Origin: Flavobacterium quisquiliarum
Lineage (GTDB): Bacteria > Bacteroidota > Bacteroidia > Flavobacteriales > Flavobacteriaceae
DNA: 64,000 nucleotides
Direction of reading: 5' to 3'
Assembly (NCBI RefSeq): GCF_019308285.1
Contig: NZ_WWEM01000033.1
Location: 269,676-333,675, forward strand
Under the pieces are notes generated by a model. The model ran no database searches and had not been told where the DNA came from. It worked only from the letters and a program-made list of their open reading frames with translations. A program made the position numbers and the translations under genes. Numbering within the stretch: position 1 is the first letter of the stretch; every line of letters begins with the position of its first letter. Positions 1-8,046 of this stretch are shown piece by piece.

Positions 1-102
1 ATTAGCAATTCTTTTCGTTTCAGATTCAAAAGTTTCTTGTCCCATTACTTTACTCACCAAAAGGAAAAAGAAAAGAATGAAATAAATAGTAAAATTTTTC
101 AT
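1..102 (-). CDS. Secreted protein of unknown function, truncated by window edge
   Basis: Only the first 34 codons are inside the window. They encode a typical signal peptide (MKNFTIYFILFFFLLVSKVMGQ) with probable cleavage before QE, so the product is exported. Nothing after about residue 34 is visible, so no function can be given. It lies downstream of the sigma/anti-sigma pair on the same strand with a 75-bp gap rich in TGATTGAT repeats, and may be part of that transcript. Confidence 0.6.
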   Translation of the reverse strand, partial: MKNFTIYFILFFFLLVSKVMGQETFESETKRIAN

Positions 103-177
103 GATTGATTGATTTTTTAAAATGATTGATTAGTGATTGATGATTTTTTTTAATTGAGATTGACATTGGTATTCCAA

Positions 178-876
178 CTATTCCTGTTTATTTCTGTTTG
201 ATAAAGCGACTTTTACCTCTTGCAGGTTTTTATTTACTTTAGTAATTACTTTTTCTCTAAAAGAAAGTTCCAATTCGCCGTCTACCTGATTTAACAAATC
301 GGCGGCATTGATTTTTACTTTTGCTTTTTTGGCACCGTTTTGAGCCAAAACTTTTTCTTCAGCAGTTTGTAATAATTGGTCAACATTTTCTTTTTTAGGA
401 ATTTCCGGAATTACAGTTTGATTGATTGTTGATTGATTGTTTTCGATGATGATTGAAGACTCCGCTATTTGATTTGATTCATTTTTACTGGTTTTATTTG
501 AGATTGGATGGTTTGCTTTTTTTACTGTGTTTAAAGCCTCTTTCGAAGTCTCCTCAGAAACAGCAACTTCCGTTTTTACTGAATCCTCTATATCTAAAAC
601 AGGCTCAGTAACCGATTCTTTTTCAACCTCTTTTTCTACAACTATAGTTCTTGGCGTTTCAACAACATTTTTATTTTGATTAAAAAATAGAGTTCCAATC
701 AATAAAAAACCTATGAAACTTGCTGCTATATACAGCCATTTTCTGTTTTTCTTTGTTTTCTTTTCTTCTTGAACGCTTAACATAGCATCCAATCGATCCC
801 AGGCTTTATTGCTTGGTTCAATTCTGCGTTCGTTTAGCTTTTCACGGAAATCCTTTTCAAAATTATTCGGTTCCAT
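178..876 (-). CDS. Anti-sigma-factor-like single-pass membrane protein
   Basis: This 232-residue protein has a charged N-terminal cytoplasmic part (about residues 1-45, containing the EPSNKAWDRLDAML segment common in Bacteroidota anti-sigma-like proteins). One transmembrane helix follows (about 48-65, WLYIAASFIGFLLIGTLFF), then a low-complexity Glu/Lys/Asn-rich periplasmic tail. It overlaps the ECF sigma gene upstream by 14 bp, so the two are translationally coupled. The arrangement suggests that it holds the sigma factor at the membrane. It has no zinc-binding HxxxCxxC motif, so it is not a classical ZAS anti-sigma factor. The role rests on gene order and topology; no domain was confirmed. 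Confidence 0.7.
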   Translation of the reverse strand: MEPNNFEKDFREKLNERRIEPSNKAWDRLDAMLSVQEEKKTKKNRKWLYIAASFIGFLLIGTLFFNQNKNVVETPRTIVVEKEVEKESVTEPVLDIEDSVKTEVAVSEETSKEALNTVKKANHPISNKTSKNESNQIAESSIIIENNQSTINQTVIPEIPKKENVDQLLQTAEEKVLAQNGAKKAKVKINAADLLNQVDGELELSFREKVITKVNKNLQEVKVALSNRNKQE

Positions 877-1423
877 TATCTTGTTTTTTTAAAATAGTAA
901 TTTGTGTTTGCAGCATTTTTCTAGCGTGCGATAATTGCGATTTTGATGTTCCTTCATTAATTCCTAACATCTTGGCAATTTCATTGTGTTTATAACCTTC
1001 AATAGCGTATAAATTAAAAACCATTTTGTACCCATCCGGCAAAGCATCAATTAAATACTGAATCTGTTCTACGGTAAACTGGCTGTCGATTTCATTAAAG
1101 CTTTCTTCAACAAAAAACTCATCTTCTGCAAATTTTACTTTTTTCTGAACTCGTAAATAAGAAATACATTCGTTAACCATAATTCGGCGGATCCAGCCTT
1201 CAAAACTTCCTTTGTGTTCAAAGTTTTTCAAATTTGTAAACACTTTCATGAAAGCCGTTATCATTACATCTTCTGCCAATTGAATATCCTTTATATATTG
1301 ACGGCATACACTCAACATTTTTGAAGAATATTTACCGTAAATCTGCTGCTGTGCCTGACGATTGTTCTCGACAGCCAGCTTTATAATTTTGGTTTCTTCT
1401 TGATGTAACGAAATAATTTTCAT
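863..1423 (-). CDS. ECF-type RNA polymerase sigma factor
   Basis: This 186-residue sigma-70 family protein is of the extracytoplasmic function type. Region 2 lies at about residues 20-90, with the motif DVMITAFMKVFTNLKNFEHKGSFEGWIRRI (quoted in parts: AEDVMITAFMKVF, GSFEGWIRRIMVNECI). Region 4 is at about 120-175, where ALPDGYKMVFNLYAIEGYKHNEIA and the helix-turn-helix GINEGTSKSQLSHARKML bind the -35 element. It lacks region 1.1 and region 3, as expected for ECF sigma factors. The stop overlaps the start of the anti-sigma-like gene. The upstream 200 bp hold no recognisable TAnnTTTG box, so an autoregulated ECF promoter is possible but unproven. Confidence 0.92.
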   Translation of the reverse strand: MKIISLHQEETKIIKLAVENNRQAQQQIYGKYSSKMLSVCRQYIKDIQLAEDVMITAFMKVFTNLKNFEHKGSFEGWIRRIMVNECISYLRVQKKVKFAEDEFFVEESFNEIDSQFTVEQIQYLIDALPDGYKMVFNLYAIEGYKHNEIAKMLGINEGTSKSQLSHARKMLQTQITILKKQDNGTE

Positions 1424-1621
1424 TAATAAGCTTTTGGTTTTGGTTTTAGAAACAGACTTCTATTAGCATAGACGATTGTCGATTTGAAATGGTTGCATGA
1501 GGTTTGAAAAATTTCAATAAAAAAATTCCAAATACCAACGTACACAAAACAAACAATTGATTTACAACAAAGTAAACCAATTATCTAATTGACAAATTTT
1601 CTAATTATTTAATTGTAGGAA
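1424..1621. other. Intergenic low-complexity stretch with ATTATCTAATT-like repeats
   Basis: There is no gene here. The part nearest the polyprenyl synthase stop (about 1560-1615) contains degenerate repeats of the type TCTAATTATTTAATTG. A similar stretch occurs at 34850-34910 upstream of pruA. Confidence 0.4.
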
Positions 1622-2599
1622 TTATTTTTTTCTTTCAATGACGTAGTTAACCATCAAAGTCAAAGCGTCTTTGTATTCAGAATCTTCGAAGTTTTGAAGT
1701 AATGCAAGCGCTTCCTGCTGGAATTCGACCATTTTGTTTTCGGCATAAGCCAAACCATTATTATTTTTTACAAAGGCAATCACTTCTTTTACGCGTTTTT
1801 TGTCTTTGTTGTGGTTCTTGATAGAGTTAATCAACCACTTTTTTTCCTGCGGTGTACAAGTATTTAAAACATGAATTAAAGGCAAAGTCATTTTTTGCTC
1901 TTTAATATCGATTCCAGTTGGTTTTCCGATGGCTTCTTCACTGTAATCAAATAAATCGTCTTTGATTTGAAATGCCATTCCGATCAATTCACCAAACTTT
2001 CGCATGTTTTCTACCTGAACGTCGTCTTCGATTACGGCTTTCGCGCCAAGCGCACAACAAGCAGCAATAAGCGTTGCGGTTTTCTTTCTGATGATTTCGT
2101 AATAAACATCTTCCGTAATATCTAATCTTCTGGCTTTTTCTATTTGAAGTAATTCTCCTTCGCTCATTTCACGAACAGCAACCGAAATGATTCTTAATAA
2201 ATCAAAATCGCCATTATCGATAGAAAGAAGTAATCCTTTAGACAATAAATAATCGCCTACTAAAACAGCAATTTTGTTTTTCCAAAGTGCATTGATAGAG
2301 AAAAATCCACGGCGGCGATTACTATCGTCTACCACATCATCGTGTACTAAAGTTGCGGTATGAATTAATTCGATAACCGAAGCTCCGCGATATGTTCTTT
2401 CGTTTACAGTTCCTCCAGAAACCATTTTTGCAGTAAGAAAAACAAACATCGGACGCATTTGTTTTCCCTTGCGGTTTACGATATAATAAGTGATTCTGTT
2501 TAGTAAGGCAACCTTGGAAGTCATCGATTCATGGAACTTCTTTTCAAAAAGTTCCATCTCGTTAAAAATAGGTTGCTTTATTTGAGACGTAATATTCAT
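1622..2599 (-). CDS. Polyprenyl diphosphate synthase (octaprenyl/heptaprenyl type)
   Basis: This 325-residue trans-isoprenyl diphosphate synthase elongates an allylic diphosphate with isopentenyl diphosphate. It probably makes the side chain of menaquinone. Both aspartate-rich metal-binding motifs are present: the first at residues 87-91 (HDDVVDDSNRRRG) and the second at 214-218 (KDDLFDYS). The KGKQMRP segment (44-50) is the typical IPP-binding lysine/arginine site. No bulky residue series that would fix chain length could be judged by eye, so the product length is inferred. A TATATTTG -7 box lies just upstream on the minus strand. The gene stands alone. Confidence 0.9.
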   Translation of the reverse strand: MNITSQIKQPIFNEMELFEKKFHESMTSKVALLNRITYYIVNRKGKQMRPMFVFLTAKMVSGGTVNERTYRGASVIELIHTATLVHDDVVDDSNRRRGFFSINALWKNKIAVLVGDYLLSKGLLLSIDNGDFDLLRIISVAVREMSEGELLQIEKARRLDITEDVYYEIIRKKTATLIAACCALGAKAVIEDDVQVENMRKFGELIGMAFQIKDDLFDYSEEAIGKPTGIDIKEQKMTLPLIHVLNTCTPQEKKWLINSIKNHNKDKKRVKEVIAFVKNNNGLAYAENKMVEFQQEALALLQNFEDSEYKDALTLMVNYVIERKK

Positions 2600-2607
2600 T
2601 TAGATTT

Positions 2608-2615
2608 CAAATATA
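2608..2615 (-). promoter_or_regulatory. -7 promoter box TATATTTG of polyprenyl synthase
   Basis: Read on the minus strand, TATATTTG matches the flavobacterial consensus TAnnTTTG. It lies about 9 bp upstream of the start codon, implying a very short leader. Confidence 0.5.
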
Positions 2616-2758
2616 CTATTTTAAATAAAAATACGTTGTGTATTTTAGGTTAGGATTTAAAAAAAATACGCCTTAATCTAAAAATAACCACCAAAAATAG
2701 CTCTAACTAATACTGATTTGAATTCATTAATTAAAAGAAGAACCCAAAACTATTATTT

Positions 2759-3619
2759 ATGAAAACAAAATTTTTATTAATTAGCACTTGTATTACGATG
2801 TCTTTTTTTATCAGCTGTAATTCTGATGAAAAAACAAATGATGGATCAGGAACAGCGATTACCAACGATGAAATTATCACCAATTCTAAAATCGATGCCA
2901 CTGTAGATGATGTTACCAATATTGCCGAAGATCAATTTACCTCACAACTGAATATAAATTCAAAATATGGAGGACCTAAAAAGAATTTTCTTCCAAGCTG
3001 TGCCACTATAACAACCGTTTTAACCAATAATACTTGGACAAAAACAGTAGATTTTGGCGTTGAAGGTTGTACTTTAAATAATGGAAATACGGTTAAAGGA
3101 AAAATGATCGTTTCTTTTTCTAACGATTTTAGTTCTTCGACTCAAACTATTAGTTACACTTTTGAAGGATTTTATCATAACGGCAAAAAACTTCAGGGAA
3201 GCAAAAGTATTGTTCGAACTATTAAAGAAACAAATTTGTTAGTTACGCCTCATCCTGTATCTACCGCATCGATAGATTTAACGATTACATTTGATGATGG
3301 CGGCGTTTATACTAGAAAAGGAACTTTGGTTAAAGAAATGACTTCCGGATATGATACTTGGTACGATTGGGATGATAATGTTTTTATGGTTACTGGAAGT
3401 GGTTCTACAACTTTTCCTAACGGAGATACATACTCAGCTGAAATTACAACTCCTTTACAATTCAATGCTTCTTGCAGAAAATCTTTTGCGGTAAAAGGAA
3501 TTGTTTCTATTACTAAAAATAGTGCTTCGGCAACTATAGATTACGGAAACGGAGATTGTGACTCTCTTGCAACAGTAACCAAAGATGGGGTTACAGAAGA
3601 AATTGATTTGAAAAAATAG
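2759..3619 (+). CDS. Putative lipoprotein of unknown function
   Basis: This 286-residue exported protein begins with a lipoprotein signal peptide (MKTKFLLISTCITMSFFISC, lipobox cysteine at residue 20), followed by an acidic, low-complexity linker NSDEKTNDGSG. The rest is predicted beta-rich. Cysteines at about 81, 99, 239 and 267 could form disulfides. It resembles flavobacterial hypothetical lipoproteins, but I recognise no named domain. It is monocistronic and ends at a strong hairpin terminator facing rlmN. Confidence 0.75.
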   Translation: MKTKFLLISTCITMSFFISCNSDEKTNDGSGTAITNDEIITNSKIDATVDDVTNIAEDQFTSQLNINSKYGGPKKNFLPSCATITTVLTNNTWTKTVDFGVEGCTLNNGNTVKGKMIVSFSNDFSSSTQTISYTFEGFYHNGKKLQGSKSIVRTIKETNLLVTPHPVSTASIDLTITFDDGGVYTRKGTLVKEMTSGYDTWYDWDDNVFMVTGSGSTTFPNGDTYSAEITTPLQFNASCRKSFAVKGIVSITKNSASATIDYGNGDCDSLATVTKDGVTEEIDLKK

Positions 3620-3640
3620 AATCCTTTTTGCCCAAAAAAA

Positions 3641-3685
3641 GCATTAAAAACGAGGCTTACGCCTTGTTTTTAATGCTTTTTTTTT
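3641..3685. terminator. Strong bidirectional Rho-independent terminator
   Basis: A 16-bp stem (3641-3656 pairing with 3661-3676, one G-U pair) with loop TTAC is followed by nine T residues. A run of A residues precedes it, so it can also end the convergent rlmN transcript. Confidence 0.88.
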
Positions 3686-3760
3686 GATATTCCAAATATG
3701 TGAACGGACATATTTTTCTACCGATGAGATACTCCTAGCGGAGTATATTCTGGCGAATAT

Positions 3761-4807
3761 TTATTCTGCTTCTTTGTTGGCTAGTTGTCCGCAGGCAGCG
3801 TCGATGTCTTTTCCTCGGCTTCTTCTTACTTTAACCACCACTCCAATATTTTCTAATGCTTTTATGTAGGCCATAATAGCTTCTTCTGAAGCTTGCTGGA
3901 ATTCTCCGTCATCAATTGGATTGTATTCAATTAAGTTTACTTTGCATGGAACATATTTACAGAATTTCACTAAAGCATCAACCGAAGCTTTGTCGTCGTT
4001 AATTCCTTTCCAGACTACATATTCGTATGAAATTTTACTTTTGGTTTTTCTGTACCAATATTCTAAGGCTTCTCTTAGATCTTTTAACGGAAAGTTTTTA
4101 CTGAAAGGCATGATTCGCGCACGAGTTTCATCAATTGCTGAATGCAGAGAAACGGCTAATTTGAACTTCACATCATCATCTGCCATTTTTTTGATCATTT
4201 TCGGAATTCCGGAAGTCGAAACCATAATACGTTTTGGAGACATTCCTAAACCTTCTTCTGAAGTAATCATATCAATTGCTTTAATGACATTATTATAATT
4301 CATTAAAGGCTCTCCCATTCCCATGAAAACAATATTCGAAAGCGGATGATTGTAATACAAACGGCTTTCTTTATCAATAGCCAGAACTTGATCGTAAATT
4401 TCGCCTGGTTCTAGATTACGCATTCTTTTTAATCTAGCTGTAGCACAAAAATTACAATCTAAACTGCACCCAACCTGACTCGATACACAAGCTGTAGTTC
4501 TGGTATCTGTCGGAATTAAAACCGATTCCACTACAAGTCCGTCATGAAGTCTTACGGCATTTTTTACAGTTCCGTCACTACTTTTTTGCATGGTATCAAC
4601 CTTAATATGATTGATAACAAAATTATTCTCCAGCATAGACCTTGTAGTCTTGGCTACATTAGTCATATCTTCAAAACTGTGAGCTCCTTTGCTCCACAAC
4701 CATTCATAAACCTGATTGCCACGAAACGCTTTATCTCCATTTTCAACGAAAAAATCGCGAAGCTGGTCTTTTGATAAGGCGCGTATGTCTTTTTTCTCCA
4801 TTTGCAT
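3761..4807 (-). CDS. rlmN: 23S rRNA (adenine-2503-C2)-methyltransferase RlmN
   Basis: This 348-residue radical-SAM enzyme methylates A2503 of 23S rRNA (and A37 of some tRNAs in E. coli). The radical-SAM cluster motif CxxxCxxC is at Cys114, Cys118 and Cys121 (GCSLDCNFC). The two catalytic cysteines expected from E. coli RlmN are present as Cys107 and Cys339 (DIDAACGQL). The GMGEPLMN motif binds SAM. Two starts are possible: ATG at 4807 (MQMEKK) or ATG at 4801 (MEKK). A TAACTTTG -7 box ends only 5 bp upstream of the first, so the mRNA may be leaderless or use the second ATG. The gene faces the lipoprotein gene across a bidirectional terminator. Confidence 0.97.
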   Translation of the reverse strand: MQMEKKDIRALSKDQLRDFFVENGDKAFRGNQVYEWLWSKGAHSFEDMTNVAKTTRSMLENNFVINHIKVDTMQKSSDGTVKNAVRLHDGLVVESVLIPTDTRTTACVSSQVGCSLDCNFCATARLKRMRNLEPGEIYDQVLAIDKESRLYYNHPLSNIVFMGMGEPLMNYNNVIKAIDMITSEEGLGMSPKRIMVSTSGIPKMIKKMADDDVKFKLAVSLHSAIDETRARIMPFSKNFPLKDLREALEYWYRKTKSKISYEYVVWKGINDDKASVDALVKFCKYVPCKVNLIEYNPIDDGEFQQASEEAIMAYIKALENIGVVVKVRRSRGKDIDAACGQLANKEAE

Positions 4808-4811
4808 GCTG

Positions 4812-4819
4812 CAAAGTTA
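4812..4819 (-). promoter_or_regulatory. -7 promoter box TAACTTTG of rlmN
   Basis: On the minus strand TAACTTTG lies directly upstream of the rlmN ATG. Transcription starting about 5-7 bp downstream would begin at or inside the first annotated codons, giving a leaderless message. Confidence 0.55.
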
Positions 4820-5023
4820 ATCACTTTTGTCATTTTTCTTTGCATTTTAAATACATTCTTAAAATCTCATTCAAAAAAAGCGAATCATTACAGTTTTCGT
4901 AAAAAACACACAACTTAATAAAAGACAAATATTTACAACCGAAATTATTCTTCATAAATCCTACCTATATATATAACCTCAACAATTCATCCTTTACAAT
5001 AAAGATTTAATAAAACTTTTGTC

Positions 5024-5037
5024 ATGATTTTTATCAT
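5024..5037 (+). promoter_or_regulatory. FNR/DNR-like dyad operator ATGATTTTTATCAT
   Basis: The half-sites TGAT and ATCA are separated by four bases, as in FNR/DNR boxes (TTGATnnnnATCAA). Its first base lies 36 bp upstream of the TAATTTTG -7 box. This puts its centre near -41.5, the class-II activator position. The same 14-mer with the same spacing occurs upstream of the second YceI gene. Confidence 0.65.
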
Positions 5038-5059
5038 TCCGTTTGTTTTATGTCAGTCC

Positions 5060-5067
5060 TAATTTTG
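5060..5067 (+). promoter_or_regulatory. -7 promoter box TAATTTTG of first YceI gene
   Basis: It matches TAnnTTTG and has no clear -33 TTG. The FNR-like dyad sits where the -33 element would be, consistent with an activator-dependent promoter. Confidence 0.5.
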
Positions 5068-5140
5068 ACCCAAGAAATAAGGTTAGTTCTCAACCACTTC
5101 ATTGAACTCTCCTGATTAAAATTAACCTAACATAATCAAG

Positions 5141-5701
5141 ATGAAAACAATTAAATCAATCCTATTAACGGTACTATTCACAACAGCTACTTTACAAATA
5201 AATGCACAACGAACTTATAGTGTAAATGCAAGTTCAACTTTTGAAGTTGCCGGAACTTCAACTGTACACGATTGGGTAATGAAATCTTCAGAAGGAACAG
5301 GAACGGCAAATTTAACTATCAAAGATTCTAAACTAACAGGGATAAACAGTTTAAGCATTTCATTATTAGCAGAAAGCTTAAAAAGCTACAAAGCCAGTAT
5401 GGATAAAGTCGCTTATGAAGCTTTAGACACAGAAAATCATCAAAACATTGAATACGTTTTAAAATCTGCTGCTAAAATTGACGATACCACTTGGAACCTA
5501 ACAGGAGTTTATACGATTGCTGGCGTAAGCAGAGAGTTTGTCACACAAGTAAGAATAACCTATAATAATGGAATTTTCACTTTACAAGGCTCAAACCAGA
5601 TCACTTTCGCCGATTTTGAAATGGCTCCTCCAAAAGCAGCTCTTGGTGTTGTAAAAGCGGGAAAAGACTTGACAGTAATCTTCAACATCATTTTAAGCTA
5701 A
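5141..5701 (+). CDS. Secreted YceI family protein (paralog 1)
   Basis: This 186-residue protein has a signal peptide (MKTIKSILLTVLFTTATLQINAQ) and then one YceI lipocalin-like beta-barrel domain (about 26-186). YceI domains bind polyisoprenoid chains such as quinones or their precursors in a central cavity. Visible family segments are FEVAGTSTVHDWVMKS near the N-terminus, the middle MDKVAYEALDTENHQNIEYVL, and the C-terminal ITFADFEMAPPKAALGVVKAGKD (quoted in part). It is about half identical by eye to the next YceI protein and shares the same promoter architecture, so the two are recent paralogs under one regulator. The ligand is not known. Confidence 0.88.
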   Translation: MKTIKSILLTVLFTTATLQINAQRTYSVNASSTFEVAGTSTVHDWVMKSSEGTGTANLTIKDSKLTGINSLSISLLAESLKSYKASMDKVAYEALDTENHQNIEYVLKSAAKIDDTTWNLTGVYTIAGVSREFVTQVRITYNNGIFTLQGSNQITFADFEMAPPKAALGVVKAGKDLTVIFNIILS

Positions 5702-5878
5702 ACAAAGCACTTTTTAATTGTTAAAAATCCTCCAAATTATCCCTAGGGATTCTTACTTCTAAAATCTTAAAAATTCATAATTCAACAAATTTATACGTTC
5801 TTTTTTGCCTTAGTGATCGATTTCGTAAAAAATGAAAACGTTGTAGTTATTAAATACCTATTTAATAAAATTTTAACA
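5702..5878. other. Intergenic region between the two YceI genes
   Basis: AT-rich spacer with no gene and no clear terminator hairpin. The remainder, up to 6000, holds the second FNR-like dyad and promoter. Confidence 0.35.
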
Positions 5879-5892
5879 ATGATTTTTATCAT
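5879..5892 (+). promoter_or_regulatory. FNR/DNR-like dyad operator, second copy
   Basis: The 14 bases ATGATTTTTATCAT are identical to those at 5024-5037. They again start exactly 36 bp upstream of the presumed -7 box (GATCTTTG at 5915). Flanking AATAAAA and TTTT bases are also shared. Confidence 0.65.
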
Positions 5893-5914
5893 GTATTTCT
5901 CTGATTTATAGGGG

Positions 5915-5922
5915 GATCTTTG
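5915..5922 (+). promoter_or_regulatory. Presumed -7 box GATCTTTG of second YceI operon
   Basis: It deviates from TAnnTTTG at the first base but keeps the CTTTG core. Its spacing to the dyad equals that in the first YceI promoter. Confidence 0.4.
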
Positions 5923-6000
5923 ATACAAGTTAAAACAACATTCTTAGTACTAAATAGAAACTGGCCGACTTATTAACTTATTTTTTTACAATAAAAAAAC

Positions 6001-6579
6001 ATGACTAACATGAAAACAAGTACAATAAAATTTTTCGCATTAGTAACAGCTTTCTTCGGAATTACATCAATTGTTACCGCACAAAAATCATACAATTTAG
6101 ACAGCAAATCTACTTTCTCTGTTGCAGGAACTTCAACACTTCATGACTGGGAAATGAAATCGGCTTCTGGAACAGGAACTGCATCCTTAAATATCGCTAA
6201 CGGAAAATTAACTGATATCGATGCATTAGCCATAACGCTTCCAGCAGAAACCGTAAAAAGCGAGAAAAAAAGCATGGATAAAGTAGCTTACGAAACTTTA
6301 AAAACAGACAAAAACAAAAACATTAAATATGTTCTAAAATCTGCTGAAAAAGTAAATGAAACTACTTGGGAACTAACTGGAACATATACTATCGCCGGAG
6401 TCAGCAAAGTGTACAAAACAACTGCAAAAACAACTGTTACAAAAGACGGTTTGAATCTGCAGGGATCTAATAAAATCACTTTCACAGATTTCGGAATGAA
6501 ATCGCCAACTGCAATGTTGGGAACTATTAAAACAGGTCAAGACCTAACCATAAAATTTAATTTAAACTTTAATCTATAG
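6001..6579 (+). CDS. Secreted YceI family protein (paralog 2)
   Basis: This protein has 192 residues from ATG 6001, or 189 from ATG 6010; the second start gives a more usual signal peptide (MKTSTIKFFALVTAF). After the signal comes a single YceI beta-barrel domain, with FSVAGTSTLHDWEMKS and the C-terminal ITFTDFGMKSPTAMLGTIKT. By family knowledge it binds an isoprenoid or quinone-like ligand in the periplasm. It heads a probable operon: the porin-like gene starts 5 bp after its stop, and a divergent YceI-like gene follows that. It is preceded by the FNR-like operator. Confidence 0.88.
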   Translation: MTNMKTSTIKFFALVTAFFGITSIVTAQKSYNLDSKSTFSVAGTSTLHDWEMKSASGTGTASLNIANGKLTDIDALAITLPAETVKSEKKSMDKVAYETLKTDKNKNIKYVLKSAEKVNETTWELTGTYTIAGVSKVYKTTAKTTVTKDGLNLQGSNKITFTDFGMKSPTAMLGTIKTGQDLTIKFNLNFNL

Positions 6580-6584
6580 CCGCC

Positions 6585-8036
6585 ATGAAGAAGATTTATA
6601 TCCTATTTATTACATTAATAAGTACGTTTGCTGTTAATGCACAAGTTAGCTTTGGAAACATGCAAAACCAAATCTCTAGAGGGAAAGACGGTATCAATGT
6701 TTTCGATGTACAAAAAGACACTAGAGAATTTAAAGGCCTTAGCATTGATCTTGGTGGTGCTTTCAACATGGATTTCCAGGCAACAAATTCATTCAACGAC
6801 CAACCTGCCAGCATTACGACTACGACCACTACAGCTACTGGAACTACGACTAGATCAATTACAGGATATCGCTTAATGAATACTGAGAACAATTTTACCC
6901 TTCCTGCTGCTGATATGTATATAGGCGCTCAATTGTTTGACGGAGTAAGAGTAAACTTAGATATCTATTTAGCTTCAAGACACCACAATGATTCTTATGT
7001 AAAAGGTGGATACTTACAAATTGACAAGTTAGACTTCATCAAAAAAGACTTCTTAGCTGATTTCATGAAATATGCTACAATTAAAATTGGACAAATGGAG
7101 AACAATTTTGGTGATGCTCACTTCAGAGGTTCTGATAATGGTAATACCATCCGAAATGCATTTGTTGGGAACAACGTGATGTATTCTTTCACTACAGAAA
7201 TGGGTATGGAGGTTTACTACAATAGAAATGGATTAGTAAGTATGTTAGGTGTTACAAATGGTAATTTAAATCAAAGTAATGAAGAAGTTTTCTACACTAC
7301 TGGACCAAACACCAATACAACACACAGCCCTTCAATTTTAGCTAAATTGGGTTATGACAAACAGCTTAATGAAGATTTAAGAGTGAGATTAACGGGTTCT
7401 CTTTACCATAATGCAAATCTGGGAAATGCAAACATATATTCTGCTAATAGATCAGGATTTGGTTATTGGGGTATCTTGAATAACAACGCTTATAAAAATA
7501 CCATTACTAAAACTGATGCTAGTGGTACTGTTATTTCTACCACTACTACTGATGTGGCTACTACTTTTAGTAAAACATCTACTCCAGAAGCAACGTTCAA
7601 TCCTAATTTCAAAAACTGGGCTACTACGTACATGATTAACCCTTTTGTTAAATATAAAGGACTTGAATTCTTCGGAACAATCGAATTAGCTTCAGGAGGA
7701 GATAAAGCTGGTACTGATGACAAACGTACTGCTAATCAATATGCTTCAGAGCTTATTTACAGATTTGGAAACACTGAACAATTCTATATCGGAGGAAAAT
7801 ACAATACTGTATCTGGAAAATTATCTAATGCCGATGCCAAAAAGGTTACCGTAGATAAATTTGAAGCAAGTGCTGGTTGGTTTATGACTAAAAACATTCT
7901 AGCTAAATTAAACTACGTAAATCAAAAATATAAAGATTATTCACAATTTACCGGAGATCCTGCTACAGGAAATCTAAACAACTTTTACGGTGGTAAATTT
8001 GAAGGTTTAGTATTCGAAGCAACCATTGCGTTCTAA
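6585..8036 (+). CDS. Outer-membrane porin-like beta-barrel protein
   Basis: This 483-residue protein begins with a signal peptide (MKKIYILFITLISTFAVNAQ) and ends in an aromatic residue (VFEATIAF), as outer-membrane barrels do. The body alternates polar and aromatic residues in beta-strand fashion. Two Thr-rich low-complexity loops are visible, around residues 77-92 (ITTTTTTATGTTTRS) and about 310-335 (STTTTDVATTFSKTS). These look like extracellular loops. Its order between two YceI-type genes, with 5-bp and 10-bp gaps, indicates one operon. It resembles phosphate-selective/FprA-type porins only in general form, and the substrate is unknown. Confidence 0.72.
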   Translation: MKKIYILFITLISTFAVNAQVSFGNMQNQISRGKDGINVFDVQKDTREFKGLSIDLGGAFNMDFQATNSFNDQPASITTTTTTATGTTTRSITGYRLMNTENNFTLPAADMYIGAQLFDGVRVNLDIYLASRHHNDSYVKGGYLQIDKLDFIKKDFLADFMKYATIKIGQMENNFGDAHFRGSDNGNTIRNAFVGNNVMYSFTTEMGMEVYYNRNGLVSMLGVTNGNLNQSNEEVFYTTGPNTNTTHSPSILAKLGYDKQLNEDLRVRLTGSLYHNANLGNANIYSANRSGFGYWGILNNNAYKNTITKTDASGTVISTTTTDVATTFSKTSTPEATFNPNFKNWATTYMINPFVKYKGLEFFGTIELASGGDKAGTDDKRTANQYASELIYRFGNTEQFYIGGKYNTVSGKLSNADAKKVTVDKFEASAGWFMTKNILAKLNYVNQKYKDYSQFTGDPATGNLNNFYGGKFEGLVFEATIAF

Positions 8037-8046
8037 TATAAAAAAA

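Larger units (their letters stand above)
4820..5140. other. Divergent intergenic region, mostly featureless
   Basis: This region lies between divergent rlmN and the first YceI gene. Apart from the rlmN -7 box, the FNR-like dyad at 5024 and its -7 box at 5060, I see only AT-rich sequence. Confidence 0.4.

Noticed and set aside
6288..6485. Short antisense frames inside YceI, galE, aceA and other genes
   Set aside because: They mirror the codon pattern of the real genes on the opposite strand, with no start context or domain.
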